From NCBI GenBank assembly GCA_937926445.1, contig CALBAK010000026.1:1-64000 (forward strand): a DNA stretch of 64,000 nucleotides, read 5' to 3'. The notes under the pieces are model-generated. The model was given only the letters and a program-made list of their open reading frames with translations. It ran no database searches and was not told the DNA's origin. The position numbers were made by a program, and so were the translations under genes. This document shows, piece by piece, positions 24,662 to 34,389 of the stretch. The stretch's first letter is position 1. Each line of letters starts with the position of its first letter. The DNA comes from an uncultured Alphaproteobacteria bacterium (GTDB taxonomy: Bacteria > Pseudomonadota > Alphaproteobacteria > Geminicoccales > Geminicoccaceae).

Positions 24662-27559
24662 ATGCGACCGGATACGCGGGAGGCTCGGGGGGAGGCTCTG
24701 GGAGTGAGCGCGGGTGTCGTGGCCGAGCGGGGGACCCGGACGGTCTGCACGACCTGCTATATGTGCGCCTGCCGATGCGGGATTCGGGTCCACCTCGAAG
24801 ACGGTCGCCCGCGGTTCGTCGACGGAAACCGCGCCCACCCGGTCAATCGCGGTGTGATCTGCGCCAAGGGCTCGGCCGGGATCATGCACCAGCAGTCGCC
24901 CGCCAGGCTGCGAGCGCCCTTGAAGCGGGTCGGCGAACGCGGCCGCGACGCGCTCGTCGAGATCTCTTGGGAGGAGGCGCTCGACACCGCCACCCGCTGG
25001 CTCGCCGAGGTGCGGGCGAGCGACCCCAAGAAACTCGCCTTTTTTACCGGCCGCGACCAGAGCCAGGCCCTCACGGGCTTCTGGGCGGCGCAGTTCGGTA
25101 CGCCGAACTTCGCCGCGCACGGCGGCTTCTGTTCGGTCAACATGGCGGCCGCCGGCATGTACACGCTCGGTGGCTCGTTCTGGGAATTCGGCGAGCCCGA
25201 CCTCGAGCACGCCCGGCTGTTCCTGATGCTGGGCGTGGCCGAGGACCACGACAGCAACCCCCTGAAGCTGGGCCTCGCCGCCATGAAGGCGCGGGGTGGC
25301 CGGATCGTCGCGGTCAATCCCGTACGCACGGGCTACGCGGCGATCGCCGACGATTGGCTGCCGATTCGCCCCGGCACCGACGGGCTGCTCGTCCTCGCGC
25401 TCGTCCACGAGCTGTTGCGTGCCGGGCGGGTCGACGCCCCCTACCTCGCCGAGTGCACGAACGCCGGTTGGCTCGTGATCGAGGATCCGGGCGAGCCCGA
25501 GGACGGGATCTTCGCCCGCGACCCGGAGGGAAGGCCGCTCTGCCGGGACCGACGGCGGGGAGATCTGCGGCCGGTCGACGAACCCGAAGCGGCCCCGGCG
25601 CTACGCGGTGCGGTCCGTCTGCCGGACGGACGGCGGGCACGGCCGGTGTTCGAGATCCTGGCCGAACGCTACCTCGACCCGGCCTTCGGCCCCGAGGCGG
25701 CCGCCGGCCCGACCGGCATCGCAGCGGCGACCATCCGGGCGCTCGCCGCGGCGCTCGCTCGGGCCGCCTTCGAGGATCCGCCGTTCGTGGCCGAGCCCTG
25801 GACCGACTGGCGCGGCCGCCGCCACGAGGGTGTCGAAGGTCGACCGGTAGCGGTCCACGCGATGCGCGGCATCTCCGCGCACGCCAACGGCTTCCAGACC
25901 TGCCGGGCGATCCATCTCCTGCAGCTTCTCCTGGGTGCGGTGGATCGGCCGGGAGCCTTCCGGTTCAAGGCTCCGTATCCGCGGCCGATCCCGCCCGGAC
26001 CCAAGCCCTGCGGCAAGCCCGGCCAGGTGGCGCCCGGTCGACCGATGCCTGGCATGCCGCTCGGCTATCCGACCGGCCCCGAGGATCTGCTGGTGGAAGC
26101 CGACGGCAGCCCGTGCCGGATCGACAAGGCCTTCTCCTGGGAAGCGCCGCTCGCCGCGCACGGCCTCGTGCACAGCGTGATCGGCAACGCCTGGCGGGGT
26201 GATCCCTACCCGATCGAGGTGCTCTTCCTCTACATGGCCAACATGGCCTGGAACTCGGCCATGGCGACGAGCGAGACGATCGCCATGCTGACCGACCGAG
26301 ATCCGGCGACCGGGCGCTATCGGATCCCGAAGATCATCTACAGCGATGCCTTCTATTCCGAGACGGTGGCCTATGCCGATCTCGTGCTGCCGGACACGAC
26401 CTATCTCGAGCGGTGGGATGCGCTCTCGCTCCTCGACCGGCCGATCGGCAAGGCCGATGCCTTGTGCGATTCGATCCGCCAGCCGGTTCTGCCGCCCGAC
26501 CGCGACGTCCGGCCGTTTCAGGACGTCTTGATCGAGCTCGGCCACCGCTTGCGGCTGCCGGCCTTCACCCGCGAGGACGGCGGACCCCGCTATCCGGGCG
26601 GCTACGCCGACTATCTGGTCCACCACGAGCGCGCGCCCGGGATCGGCCCGCTCGCGGGCTGGCGTGGCCCGGACGGGAAGGCGGTGGGCAAGGGTCCGCC
26701 CAACCCGCGCCAACTCGAGGCCTATGTCGAAAACGGCTGCTTCTTCGAGCATCGTTTTCCGCCCGGACGGCGCTACATGAAGCCGGTCAATCGAGACTAT
26801 CTCGAGCTCGCGGTCGAGCTCGGCCTCCTCGCCGAGGCGCGGCCGATCGTCATGCAGCTCTGGTGCGAGCCGCTGCAGCGCTTTCGGCTCGCGGCCCGCG
26901 GTCACGGGCCCGTGCAGCCGCCGGAGCCTCTGCGGGCGCGGATCGAGCGCTGTTTCGATCCGCTCCCCTTCTGGTACCCCTCGGCCGAGCTCGAGGCGGA
27001 CGCGGAAGGCCGCTATCCACTCGCCGCGGTGACCCAGCGGCCGGCTGCGATGTATCATTCCTGGGGCTCGCAGAACGCCTGGCTGCGCCAGATCCTGGGC
27101 GAGAACCGGCTGTGCATCGCTCGTGTGACGGCGGCGGCTCTCGGAATTGCGGACGGCGATCCGGTACGGGTCACGAGCCGGCACGGCTCGATCCGGGCGA
27201 TCGCGCGGCTGGTGGACGGGGTCGAGCCCGGCACGGTCTGGACCTGGAACGCGATCGGCAAGCGGGGCGGTGCCTGGGGGCTGCCGAGCGAAGCGCCCGA
27301 GGCGGTGCGCGGCTTCCTCCTCAACCACCTGATCGACGAGCTCGGGCCGCCCGAAGCGGACGGTCGCCGGCTGGCCAACGCCGACCCGATCACGGGTCAA
27401 GCCGCCTGGTACGATCTGCGGGTGCGGGTCGAGAAGGTCGTGCCCGGCGCGCCCGCGGCCACGGAACCGCGCTTCGCTCCTCTGCCTCGGCAACCGGGCC
27501 TGCCGGATCCTCCGGCCGTGCTCCTCTGGGGCGAGAGCTTTCGCGGGTCCGGGCGATGA
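24662..27559 (+). CDS. soeA: Sulfite dehydrogenase molybdopterin subunit SoeA
   Basis: A 965-residue cytoplasmic molybdenum-bisMGD enzyme of the DMSO reductase family. The N-terminal [4Fe-4S] motif uses Cys32, Cys35, Cys39 and Cys67 inside TTCYMCACRCG and RGVICAKGSAGIMHQ, the SoeA-like wording. Core blocks include FFTGRDQSQALTGFW, GGFCSVNMAAAGM, a DYLELAVELGL region, and the C-terminal QRPAAMYHSWGSQNAWLR. No Tat signal is seen, in line with SoeABC facing the cytoplasm. With soeB and soeC it oxidises sulfite to sulfate and passes electrons to quinone. Other polysulfide/thiosulfate reductase-like roles remain possible. Confidence 0.85.
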   Translation: MRPDTREARGEALGVSAGVVAERGTRTVCTTCYMCACRCGIRVHLEDGRPRFVDGNRAHPVNRGVICAKGSAGIMHQQSPARLRAPLKRVGERGRDALVEISWEEALDTATRWLAEVRASDPKKLAFFTGRDQSQALTGFWAAQFGTPNFAAHGGFCSVNMAAAGMYTLGGSFWEFGEPDLEHARLFLMLGVAEDHDSNPLKLGLAAMKARGGRIVAVNPVRTGYAAIADDWLPIRPGTDGLLVLALVHELLRAGRVDAPYLAECTNAGWLVIEDPGEPEDGIFARDPEGRPLCRDRRRGDLRPVDEPEAAPALRGAVRLPDGRRARPVFEILAERYLDPAFGPEAAAGPTGIAAATIRALAAALARAAFEDPPFVAEPWTDWRGRRHEGVEGRPVAVHAMRGISAHANGFQTCRAIHLLQLLLGAVDRPGAFRFKAPYPRPIPPGPKPCGKPGQVAPGRPMPGMPLGYPTGPEDLLVEADGSPCRIDKAFSWEAPLAAHGLVHSVIGNAWRGDPYPIEVLFLYMANMAWNSAMATSETIAMLTDRDPATGRYRIPKIIYSDAFYSETVAYADLVLPDTTYLERWDALSLLDRPIGKADALCDSIRQPVLPPDRDVRPFQDVLIELGHRLRLPAFTREDGGPRYPGGYADYLVHHERAPGIGPLAGWRGPDGKAVGKGPPNPRQLEAYVENGCFFEHRFPPGRRYMKPVNRDYLELAVELGLLAEARPIVMQLWCEPLQRFRLAARGHGPVQPPEPLRARIERCFDPLPFWYPSAELEADAEGRYPLAAVTQRPAAMYHSWGSQNAWLRQILGENRLCIARVTAAALGIADGDPVRVTSRHGSIRAIARLVDGVEPGTVWTWNAIGKRGGAWGLPSEAPEAVRGFLLNHLIDELGPPEADGRRLANADPITGQAAWYDLRVRVEKVVPGAPAATEPRFAPLPRQPGLPDPPAVLLWGESFRGSGR

Positions 27560-28287
27560 CCGCGCTGCCCGACCCGCCGCCCGCCCGTCGCCTCGGGCTC
27601 GTGATCGATCTCGACACCTGTGTGGGCTGCCAGGCCTGCGTGGTCGCCTGTAAGGAGTGGAACGGCGGCGGCCATCCGGGGCCGCTCGCCGATCTCGAGC
27701 CCTATGGCAGCCGGCCCGCCGGCACCTGGCTAAACCGGGTACACGGTTTCGAGGTGGGCGAGGGCGCGGCCGGCCGCACCGTCTATTTCCCGCGTTCTTG
27801 CCTGCACTGCGAAAACGCGCTCTGCGTCACGGTCTGCCCGACCGGTGCCTCCTTCAAGCGTGCCGAGGACGGCATCGTCCTGGTCGACGAGGCCAAGTGC
27901 ATCGGCTGCGGGCTCTGTGCATGGGCTTGTCCCTACGGTGCGCGCGAGCTCGATCCGGCGAGCGGCGTGATGAAGAAGTGCACGCTCTGCGTCGATCGGA
28001 TCGGCGACGAGCGGTTGCCGGCGGAGGACCGCGTGCCGGCCTGTGTGGCCGCCTGCCCGGCGCGAGCGCGGCATTTCGGCGATCTGGGCGATCCCGAGAG
28101 CGCCGTCGCGCGCCTGGTCGCCGAGCGGGGCGGCGTCGAGCTCTTGGCCGAGCTCGGTTATCGGCCGACCAACCGCTATCTGCCGCCCCGGCCCGGCCGC
28201 CGGCTCGCGGCCGACGGTGACCGGCTCGAGGACGCGCCCGCCGAGGGTGGTTTCCTCGGCTGGCTCGACCGGCTGCTCGGCGATTGA
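27556..28287 (+). CDS. soeB: SoeB iron-sulfur electron-transfer subunit
   Basis: A 243-residue ferredoxin-type subunit with four cysteine clusters: DTCVGCQACVVACKEWN, SCLHCENALCVTVCPTGA, CIGCGLCAWACPYGA, and KCTLCVDRI with VPACVAACPARARHFGD. It carries electrons from SoeA to the membrane subunit SoeC. It starts with an ATG that overlaps the soeA stop (ATGA). The DmsB/NrfC pattern and length match SoeB of purple sulfur bacteria. Confidence 0.88.
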   Translation: MTALPDPPPARRLGLVIDLDTCVGCQACVVACKEWNGGGHPGPLADLEPYGSRPAGTWLNRVHGFEVGEGAAGRTVYFPRSCLHCENALCVTVCPTGASFKRAEDGIVLVDEAKCIGCGLCAWACPYGARELDPASGVMKKCTLCVDRIGDERLPAEDRVPACVAACPARARHFGDLGDPESAVARLVAERGGVELLAELGYRPTNRYLPPRPGRRLAADGDRLEDAPAEGGFLGWLDRLLGD

Positions 28288-28298
28288 GGTCGAAAGCC

Positions 28299-29237
28299 GT
28301 GCGTCCCGCTCCCTCGCTTCTGCTCTTCACGACGCTCTCGGGGGCGGGCTACGGCCTGCTCGCGGTCTGGGCGCTCCTCGGCCTCGCCGCTGTTCTGCCC
28401 GCCGAGCCGAGGGCCGGGCTCGTGGGACTCGGTCCGGCCCTCGTCGCGATCGCCGCGGGTCTGTTCGCCTCGCGCTTCCATCTCGCCCGACCCGAGCGCG
28501 CATGGCGGGCGTTCACCCAGTGGCGGACCTCCTGGCTGTCGCGCGAGGCGGTGGCGGCGGTGGCGACCTTCGCGCCGGCCCTGGCGCTCGCCGCCGGCTG
28601 GTCGCTCGAGAGCCGGATACCGGCCGCGGCGGCGCTCCTCGCGGCCGCCGGTGCGGCGCTCACGGTGCTCTGCACGGGTCAGATCTACGCCACGCTCGTG
28701 CCGATCCCGCGTTGGCACCAGCCGCTCACCACGCCGGTGTTCCTGGCGCTCGCCCTCGCTTCCGGACTCGTGCTCGCCTTCGCGCTGGCCGCCGCGTCCG
28801 GTCTCGATCCTGGCCTGCCCGGTCTGCTCGCTCTCGCGGTCCTGCCGCTCGTCTGGGGGCTGAAGGTGCTCTGGTGGCGGCTGGGCGATCGAGCTCCGCC
28901 ACGTGTCACCGCGGCGGCCGCGATCGGTGTTCCCGATCGCGGGCCGGCGCGCCCGATCGAGCCGGCGCACACGGCCGGCAGCTGGCTACTCGACGAGACG
29001 GGCTTTCGCGTGGCGCGCCGGCACGCCGCGAAGCTTCGACGGCTGGCGCTGCTGTTCGGTGGCGCTTCGCCCTGGTCGCTGGTGGCGGTCGGGCTCGCGA
29101 CGGGCGGCGGCGCGCGAATCGTTTGCGGCCTCGCGGCGGTGCTCTCGCTCGCTCTCGGCCTCGCGATCGAACGCTGGTTGTTCTTCGCCGAGGCCAAGCA
29201 CACGGCGGCAGTCTGGTACGGCGAGCGGGCGGTCTGA
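28299..29237 (+). CDS. soeC: SoeC/DmsC-type membrane anchor
   Basis: About 312 residues with eight or so membrane helices (TLSGAGYGLLAVWALLGLA, ALTVLCTGQIYATLVPIPRW and others), matching DmsC family anchors that hand electrons to quinone. The region RWHQPLTTPVFL and the IERWLFFAEAKHTAAVWY ending are typical of the SoeC branch. The GTG at 28299 is preferred; a TTG at 28284 overlapping the soeB stop is the alternative. After it comes a 1.8-kb stretch without genes. Confidence 0.85.
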   Translation: MRPAPSLLLFTTLSGAGYGLLAVWALLGLAAVLPAEPRAGLVGLGPALVAIAAGLFASRFHLARPERAWRAFTQWRTSWLSREAVAAVATFAPALALAAGWSLESRIPAAAALLAAAGAALTVLCTGQIYATLVPIPRWHQPLTTPVFLALALASGLVLAFALAAASGLDPGLPGLLALAVLPLVWGLKVLWWRLGDRAPPRVTAAAAIGVPDRGPARPIEPAHTAGSWLLDETGFRVARRHAAKLRRLALLFGGASPWSLVAVGLATGGGARIVCGLAAVLSLALGLAIERWLFFAEAKHTAAVWYGERAV

Positions 29238-31039
29238 GCCCGAGCGTCGCGCTGCGGACCGGCCGTGCTGCAGCCCGAAGCGACGGCCGCTCGCGGGTCG
29301 CGAGGGCGCGACCGTCGCGGACTCGGTCGGGGGCACCGCGCGGGCGGGCGCCTTCGTCGGCGGTTCTGATCCGGGGCGGGGCGCCGATCCCTCCCGAGCC
29401 CGCGACAGTCGCGGGCGCGATCTCGACCGGGTTCGGTCTCGGTGCGATCCGACCGCCCGATCGGCGGCGGCCGTTCCCGACGAAGGGGCGCAGCGCACCG
29501 GTCGGGCCGGGCTCCGGGGCACCGGTGGTCCCACCGGGCGAAACGGGCCCGTCGCGGCGGGGGCGGCTCGGATCTTCCCTCGGCGGACACGCGTCCCGCC
29601 GACCCTTCTCGGGCCGGACCGGACAGACGTGTTCCGCGACGGTCGGTCGACCGAGCCGCCACGAACCGCGAAAAACCGGGGGATCCGTCGGGGCCTCTTC
29701 GGTTCGCCGCCGGTCCGCCGCGACTCCGAGACCGACACGGGGACGCGAGCCGGACGCTGACCACCGTCTGATCTCGGGCTGTCGGGCAGCGTCCGGTCGG
29801 CACGCCGCGGACGATCGGATCGGTGTCCGCAACGCCTTGTCGAATAACGAGACGCGGACCAACCGCCCGGCGGGGCAGGCTCCGGTCGGTTCGGGGCGGT
29901 GGCCGACGTCTCGGGCAGCTTCCGAAGGGGTGGCTCACCCTCTGGGTTCCCACGGGCGGGGGAGACACATCCGAGCCGGGGCGATCGCCGGCCGAGCCGG
30001 CGGGGCGGACCCCGCCGCTCTCGGCGGCGGGCTCGACGCGATCCGGCGTCTCGTCCGGATCCGCCGGCCTCTGGGCGGTCTCGTCCGAGGCGATGGAATC
30101 CGGGCCCGCCGACAGACGGCCGGTTCCCTCGTTCGGGTGCGTCCGAGAGGTCGCAGCGCAGGCCCCGGGTGCCGTCGCGGCCGAATGGCCCAGAGGCCGG
30201 TCGTCTCCCGCCACCGGGCGGCCGCGGCGCGGCGTCGGCGTCCGAACGGAACCGGGCCGCTGCGGGTGCCGACGGGCTCGGTTCGGGAAAGGACGATCGC
30301 TCGGTGGGCGACTTTTCCGGTGGGTCCGGGCGGACCGGCCGGGGCCGACCGGCCGTGATCGGGCAGAAGCGAGGAGCGGCCAGAGTCGGTGCGCTGCGAG
30401 GATCGGCGCGACTGCGGAGGCGGATCGCGGGGGAGGGATCGCCAGCGATGCCCCCTCGCGCCCGCGCCGGAAGGCACCAACGGCGCGATCCGCCCCCCCC
30501 GGTTCGATCGGGGAGGGAGCACCGAGATCCGGTCGATCGCACGATCGGCGGGGCCGGACGGTTCGGTCGGGAAGGCTCGAGGGGGGGAAACCACGGGGCC
30601 CTCGCTCTCGGCGCGTACGAGCGGACGGGCCGGAAACGATGGTGCGCGAGACGGAGGCCGAGAGCTCCGTCGCGCAGGGCACGAGCGAGACGGTGTGCGG
30701 CGACCGGCGGGCACGCGGGACCGTCGAGCCGTTCCTCGCTCGATGCGGGGGTCTCGGCCGGTCCGGGGACAGACGACCGGGGGCACCGGACCGATGCGAG
30801 GGCCACACCCTCGGGGACGCGACGGTTCGCGAGTGCGAGATCCCCGGACGGGCTCTCGGGCACGGCGCCCTCGCGACGCCTTCGGGTGCGAGCGGGTTGC
30901 AGCCCGCGCGGACGAGGAAGCGCGAGGGCGGGGGCCCGCACCAGGTGCTCGCGCAGCGAGGTCGGAAGCTCGGCCTCGAATATCGGGCCCTTTGTTCGCC
31001 GGCTTTCGGTTCGCGGCTCGGTCGGGCGCGGTCCGGGAT
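29238..31039. other. 1.8-kb gene-free GC-rich stretch
   Basis: Between soeC and the GGDEF-EAL gene. All six frames contain long Arg/Pro/Gly/Ser-rich readings with no family resemblance, typical of unselected GC-rich DNA. No tRNA, insertion-sequence ends or CRISPR repeats were seen. At its right end is a diverged copy of the GGDEF-EAL gene's 3' end (about 30895-30960). It may be decayed coding DNA. Confidence 0.55.
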
Positions 31040-31100
31040 TCAGCCGGCGCGGGCGAGGAAGCGCGTGGGCGGGGGTGCGAGGACGAGCCGGTCGCGCATG
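30893..31100 (-). repeat. Diverged direct repeat of the GGDEF-EAL gene 3' end
   Basis: The last 45-70 bases of the GGDEF-EAL gene (about 31034-31100 on the minus strand) recur at about 30893-30960. The core GCGCTTCCTCG is identical, and about 37 of 44 aligned positions match by eye. The copy has TGC where the native gene has its TGA stop, so it is a diverged, non-functional tail about 137 bases downstream. Confidence 0.55.
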
Positions 31101-32812
31101 AAGGCCGTCACCTCGGCCTCCGGCATCGGCCGGGCGAAGTGATAGCCCTGGGCCTCGTCGCAGCCCTCGCGCTCGAGGAAGCGGCGCTGCAGCTCGCTCT
31201 CCACGCCCTCGGCCACCACCCGCCGGCCGAAGGTGCGGGCGATGCCGATGATGGTGCGCACGATCGCCTCGTCCGCCGGGTCGCGCCCGACCTCGCGCAA
31301 GAACGATTTGTCGATCTTGATCCGATCGACGGGCAGCCGCTTGAGGCAGGCGAGCGAGGAGTATCCCGTGCCGAAATCGTCGATCGCGAGGCTCACCCCC
31401 ATCGCCGCCACCGAATCGAGGCACCGCCGGATCGAGATCTGACTGGGGTCGACGAACAGGCTCTCGGTGACCTCGAGCTCGAGCAGGTGCGGCGGCACCC
31501 CGGTCTCCCCGAGCAGCCGGCGCAGGAGAGCCGGCAGATCGCGCTGGCGGAGCTGGGCGGCCGAGACGTTGACGGCGATCCGCACCGGCCAGCCGCGATC
31601 GAGCCAGCGCCGCGCCGCCTCGAGCGCTTCTTTGAGGATCCACGCACCCAGCGGCCGAATCAGCCCGTTGCTCTCGGCGACCGGGACGAACTCGACCGGC
31701 GGGACCATGCCGCGATCGGGATGGCGCCAGCGGATCAACGCCTCGCAGGCGACCACGGCTCGAGTCGCGAGGTCGATCTGCGGTTGGTAGTGGACCAGGA
31801 ACTCGCCCTTCTCGAGCGCCCGGCGCAGCTCGCGCTCCATGGCCTTGCGGGCCTTGAGCGTGCTGTCCATCCGCGGATCGAACAGGAGCAGCCGGCCGCC
31901 GCCCTCGCGCTTGGCCTCGTCGACCGCGAGCTCGGCACAGCGCATGAGCTGGTCGAAGCCGCTACCGTGGTCGGGATGGAGCGCCACGCCGATGGTGGCC
32001 GAGGGAGTGATCTCGACACCGGCCACCTCGAGAGGACTGGCGAGCCGCTCGAGCGCATCGCGGGCGCGTTCCTGAGCGGCCGCGGCATCGGGCAAGTCGG
32101 GCAGGAGAAGAGCGAAACGGTCGCCGCCGAGCCGACCGGCCCGACCGCGCTCGCCGGCGAGCTCGACGAGCCGCTCGCCGACGCGGCGCAGCACCTCGTC
32201 ACCCACCGCATAACCCCAGCAGGCGTTGACGTCCTTGAGACGATCGAGATCGAAGGCCAGGAGCGCGGTCCGGCCGCCGGGCGCAGCACCGCGGAGCAAC
32301 GCCCCGGTGGCGAGCCGCATCGCGAGCTTGCCGGGCAAGCCGGTCAGCGGATCGCGATCGTCGAGCAGATCGATCGGCAGGGGAGCCGGCTGGGCGACCG
32401 GCGACTGCGGCACCGCGGCCGGGGGCGGCACCTGGCGCCGACGGTGCAGGACCAGGCCGAGCGAGCCGAGGCTGCCGGCGAACAGGATCGCCGCCTCGAC
32501 CAGGTGCTCGAGCACCAGCATCCCGCCGATCGCCACCCCGCTCGCGAGCCCTCCGAGGGCGAGCAGGAGGGCGGGCTCTGCCGAGGGTGGGCGAGGTGCA
32601 CGCCGATCGCGCCCGCCGGTCGCCTCGGGACGCGCGCCGGGCGCCACCACCAAGAGTGCGCCCTCGGCCTCGCCCTGCGGGGCGAGGCTCACGGCCGCCC
32701 TCGGCCCGAGGTGGTGTGGAAACGGAACCGGGCAAGGGACGCGGACCGGGTGCCTCGCATGCGCCCCTCTCTCGCTCTGGTTGATACGCGCTTCGTTTCC
32801 GTTTGCGCGCAC
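31040..32812 (-). CDS. GGDEF-EAL protein, degenerate cyclase, likely c-di-GMP phosphodiesterase
   Basis: A 590-residue signalling protein. Two hydrophobic stretches (residues 80-98 and 103-122) suggest membrane anchoring. The GGDEF domain (about 150-312) has GGDRF instead of GG(D/E)EF at 229-233, so it is probably not an active cyclase. The EAL domain (about 320-575) keeps EALIRW (357-362), VNVSAAQL, TESLF, DDFGTGYSSL (478-487), the catalytic Lys in RIKIDKSFL, AEGVE and QGYHFARP. It is therefore expected to break down c-di-GMP. The start GTG at 32812 is uncertain because the first 75 residues are unusual. It diverges from the SDR gene. Confidence 0.88.
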   Translation of the reverse strand: MRANGNEARINQSERGAHARHPVRVPCPVPFPHHLGPRAAVSLAPQGEAEGALLVVAPGARPEATGGRDRRAPRPPSAEPALLLALGGLASGVAIGGMLVLEHLVEAAILFAGSLGSLGLVLHRRRQVPPPAAVPQSPVAQPAPLPIDLLDDRDPLTGLPGKLAMRLATGALLRGAAPGGRTALLAFDLDRLKDVNACWGYAVGDEVLRRVGERLVELAGERGRAGRLGGDRFALLLPDLPDAAAAQERARDALERLASPLEVAGVEITPSATIGVALHPDHGSGFDQLMRCAELAVDEAKREGGGRLLLFDPRMDSTLKARKAMERELRRALEKGEFLVHYQPQIDLATRAVVACEALIRWRHPDRGMVPPVEFVPVAESNGLIRPLGAWILKEALEAARRWLDRGWPVRIAVNVSAAQLRQRDLPALLRRLLGETGVPPHLLELEVTESLFVDPSQISIRRCLDSVAAMGVSLAIDDFGTGYSSLACLKRLPVDRIKIDKSFLREVGRDPADEAIVRTIIGIARTFGRRVVAEGVESELQRRFLEREGCDEAQGYHFARPMPEAEVTAFMRDRLVLAPPPTRFLARAG

Positions 32813-32996
32813 AACCTGTTGTGCGGCAGGCCACCGGGTTTTTCAAGCACTCTCGGTGGTCATCTCAGGGTTGTGGAGCGACGGTTCGACCGATGTGGCC
32901 GCACGGCAGACGGCGGCCGCGCGCGGTGCTCGATTGTGCCGGGTGCGCCCGCGTGCGATCTCGTCGGCCGCACGGGTTCGGGACGGAGAGGTGGCG

Positions 32997-33749
32997 ATGA
33001 ACCAGATCGATCTCGGCGGCCGGCGGGCGGTGGTGACGGGCGGTGCCCAGGGCATCGGCCGGGCGATCGTCGAGCGGCTGCTCGATTCGGGGGCGGCGGT
33101 GGCGATCTGGGACCGCGACCCGGGCGAGGCGGAGCGTACCGCGGGCGAGCTCGCCGGCCGTGGGCGGGTGAGCGTGGCGACGGTCGACGTGACCCGCTGG
33201 GAGGAGGTGCGGGCGGCCACCCGGGCGAGCGAGGCGGCGCTCGGCGGGATCGACATCCTGGTGTGCAACGCCGGGATCGCCGGGCCGACCGTGCCGCTCG
33301 TCGACTATCCGATCGAGGAATGGCAGCGGATCGTCGACATCGACCTCACGGGCGTCTTCCTCTGCCTCAAGGCCGTGGTGCCGCAGATGATCGCCCGCAA
33401 TTACGGTCGGATCGTGAACGTGGCCTCGATCGCCGGCAAGGAGGGCAACCCCAACGCCGCCGCCTACAGCGCCGCCAAGGCCGGGGTGATCGCTCTCACC
33501 AAGTCGCTCGGCAAGGAGCTCGCCGGCTACGACATCGCCGTCAACTGCATCACCCCGGCCGCGGCCCGGACCCGCATCTTCGAGCAGATGAGCGAGGACC
33601 ACATCCGCTTCATGCTCTCGAAGATCCCGCGCGGACGCTTCGTCGAGGTGGGCGAGATCGCCGCCATGGTGGCCTGGCTGGTCTCGGCCGAGAACTCCTT
33701 CACGACCGGGGCCGTCTTCGACCTCTCGGGGGGCCGGGCGACCTACTGA
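32997..33749 (+). CDS. SDR family oxidoreductase (FabG-like)
   Basis: A 250-residue short-chain dehydrogenase that reduces or oxidises a carbonyl/hydroxyl with NAD(P). The cofactor motif is VVTGGAQGIGRAI, followed by CNAGIAGPTVPLVD, VNVASIAGKEGNPNAAAYSAAKAG with the active-site Tyr-x3-Lys, and VNCITPAAARTRIFEQM. The C-terminal FTTGAVFDLSGGRATY fits classical SDRs related to 3-oxoacyl-ACP reductases and sugar dehydrogenases. The ATG at 32997 follows GGAGAGG by four bases. MarC is 13 bases downstream, suggesting an operon. Confidence 0.92.
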   Translation: MNQIDLGGRRAVVTGGAQGIGRAIVERLLDSGAAVAIWDRDPGEAERTAGELAGRGRVSVATVDVTRWEEVRAATRASEAALGGIDILVCNAGIAGPTVPLVDYPIEEWQRIVDIDLTGVFLCLKAVVPQMIARNYGRIVNVASIAGKEGNPNAAAYSAAKAGVIALTKSLGKELAGYDIAVNCITPAAARTRIFEQMSEDHIRFMLSKIPRGRFVEVGEIAAMVAWLVSAENSFTTGAVFDLSGGRATY

Positions 33750-33762
33750 GGGGGCTCGGCTC

Positions 33763-34389
33763 GTGCTCGAGGCCCTCTGGACGGCGATCGTGGCGCTCCT
33801 TGTCACGGTCGATCCTCTGGGTCTCGTGCCGATCTTCGTGGCGCTCACCCCCGGAGCGGACGCGGCCGAGCGGGCGGCCATCGCCCGGCGCGCGGTGCTG
33901 CTCGCGAGTGCCGTGCTGTTGCTCTTCGCGGTCGCCGGCGAGGCGGTGTTGGCCTGGCTCGGGATCGGCATGCCGGCCTTCCGTGTCGCGGGCGGGCTGT
34001 TCCTCTTTCTGCTCGCCCTCGAAATGGTGTTCGAGCGGCGCGGCCCGCGGCGCACCGGTACCGCCGAGGGCCTCGCCGACGACCGCCCCGGTGGCGATCT
34101 CGCGGTGTTCCCGCTCGGGATCCCGCTGATCGCGGGACCGGCGGCGATCACCACGACCATCCTCGTGGCCGATCGGCTGGGTCGAACGATGACCGGCCGG
34201 CTCGCGGTGGTCGCCGCGGTCCTCGTGACCCTCGGCGTCACCTGGGGAGCGCTCCTGGTGGCCGGCCGGCTCGCCCGGGCCATGGGACCGACCCTGATCG
34301 GGGTCGCTTCGCGCCTTCTGGGGCTGCTCCTCGGAGCGCTCGCCGCGCAGTACGTGTTGGACGGGGTGGTCGCGGCGGTCCGTCACTAG
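33763..34389 (+). CDS. marC: MarC/UPF0056 family membrane protein
   Basis: A 208-residue inner-membrane protein with six hydrophobic helices. The MarC pattern is visible in LLVTVDPLGLVPIFVALTPG, AGGLFLFLLALEM and FPLGIPLIAGPAAITTTI. Function in the cell is not established; members have been tied to antibiotic and stress phenotypes without proof of transport. The start is a GTG. It ends in TAG; the CTAG at 34386-34389 also supplies the stop of the convergent HD-GYP gene. Confidence 0.88.
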   Translation: MLEALWTAIVALLVTVDPLGLVPIFVALTPGADAAERAAIARRAVLLASAVLLLFAVAGEAVLAWLGIGMPAFRVAGGLFLFLLALEMVFERRGPRRTGTAEGLADDRPGGDLAVFPLGIPLIAGPAAITTTILVADRLGRTMTGRLAVVAAVLVTLGVTWGALLVAGRLARAMGPTLIGVASRLLGLLLGALAAQYVLDGVVAAVRH

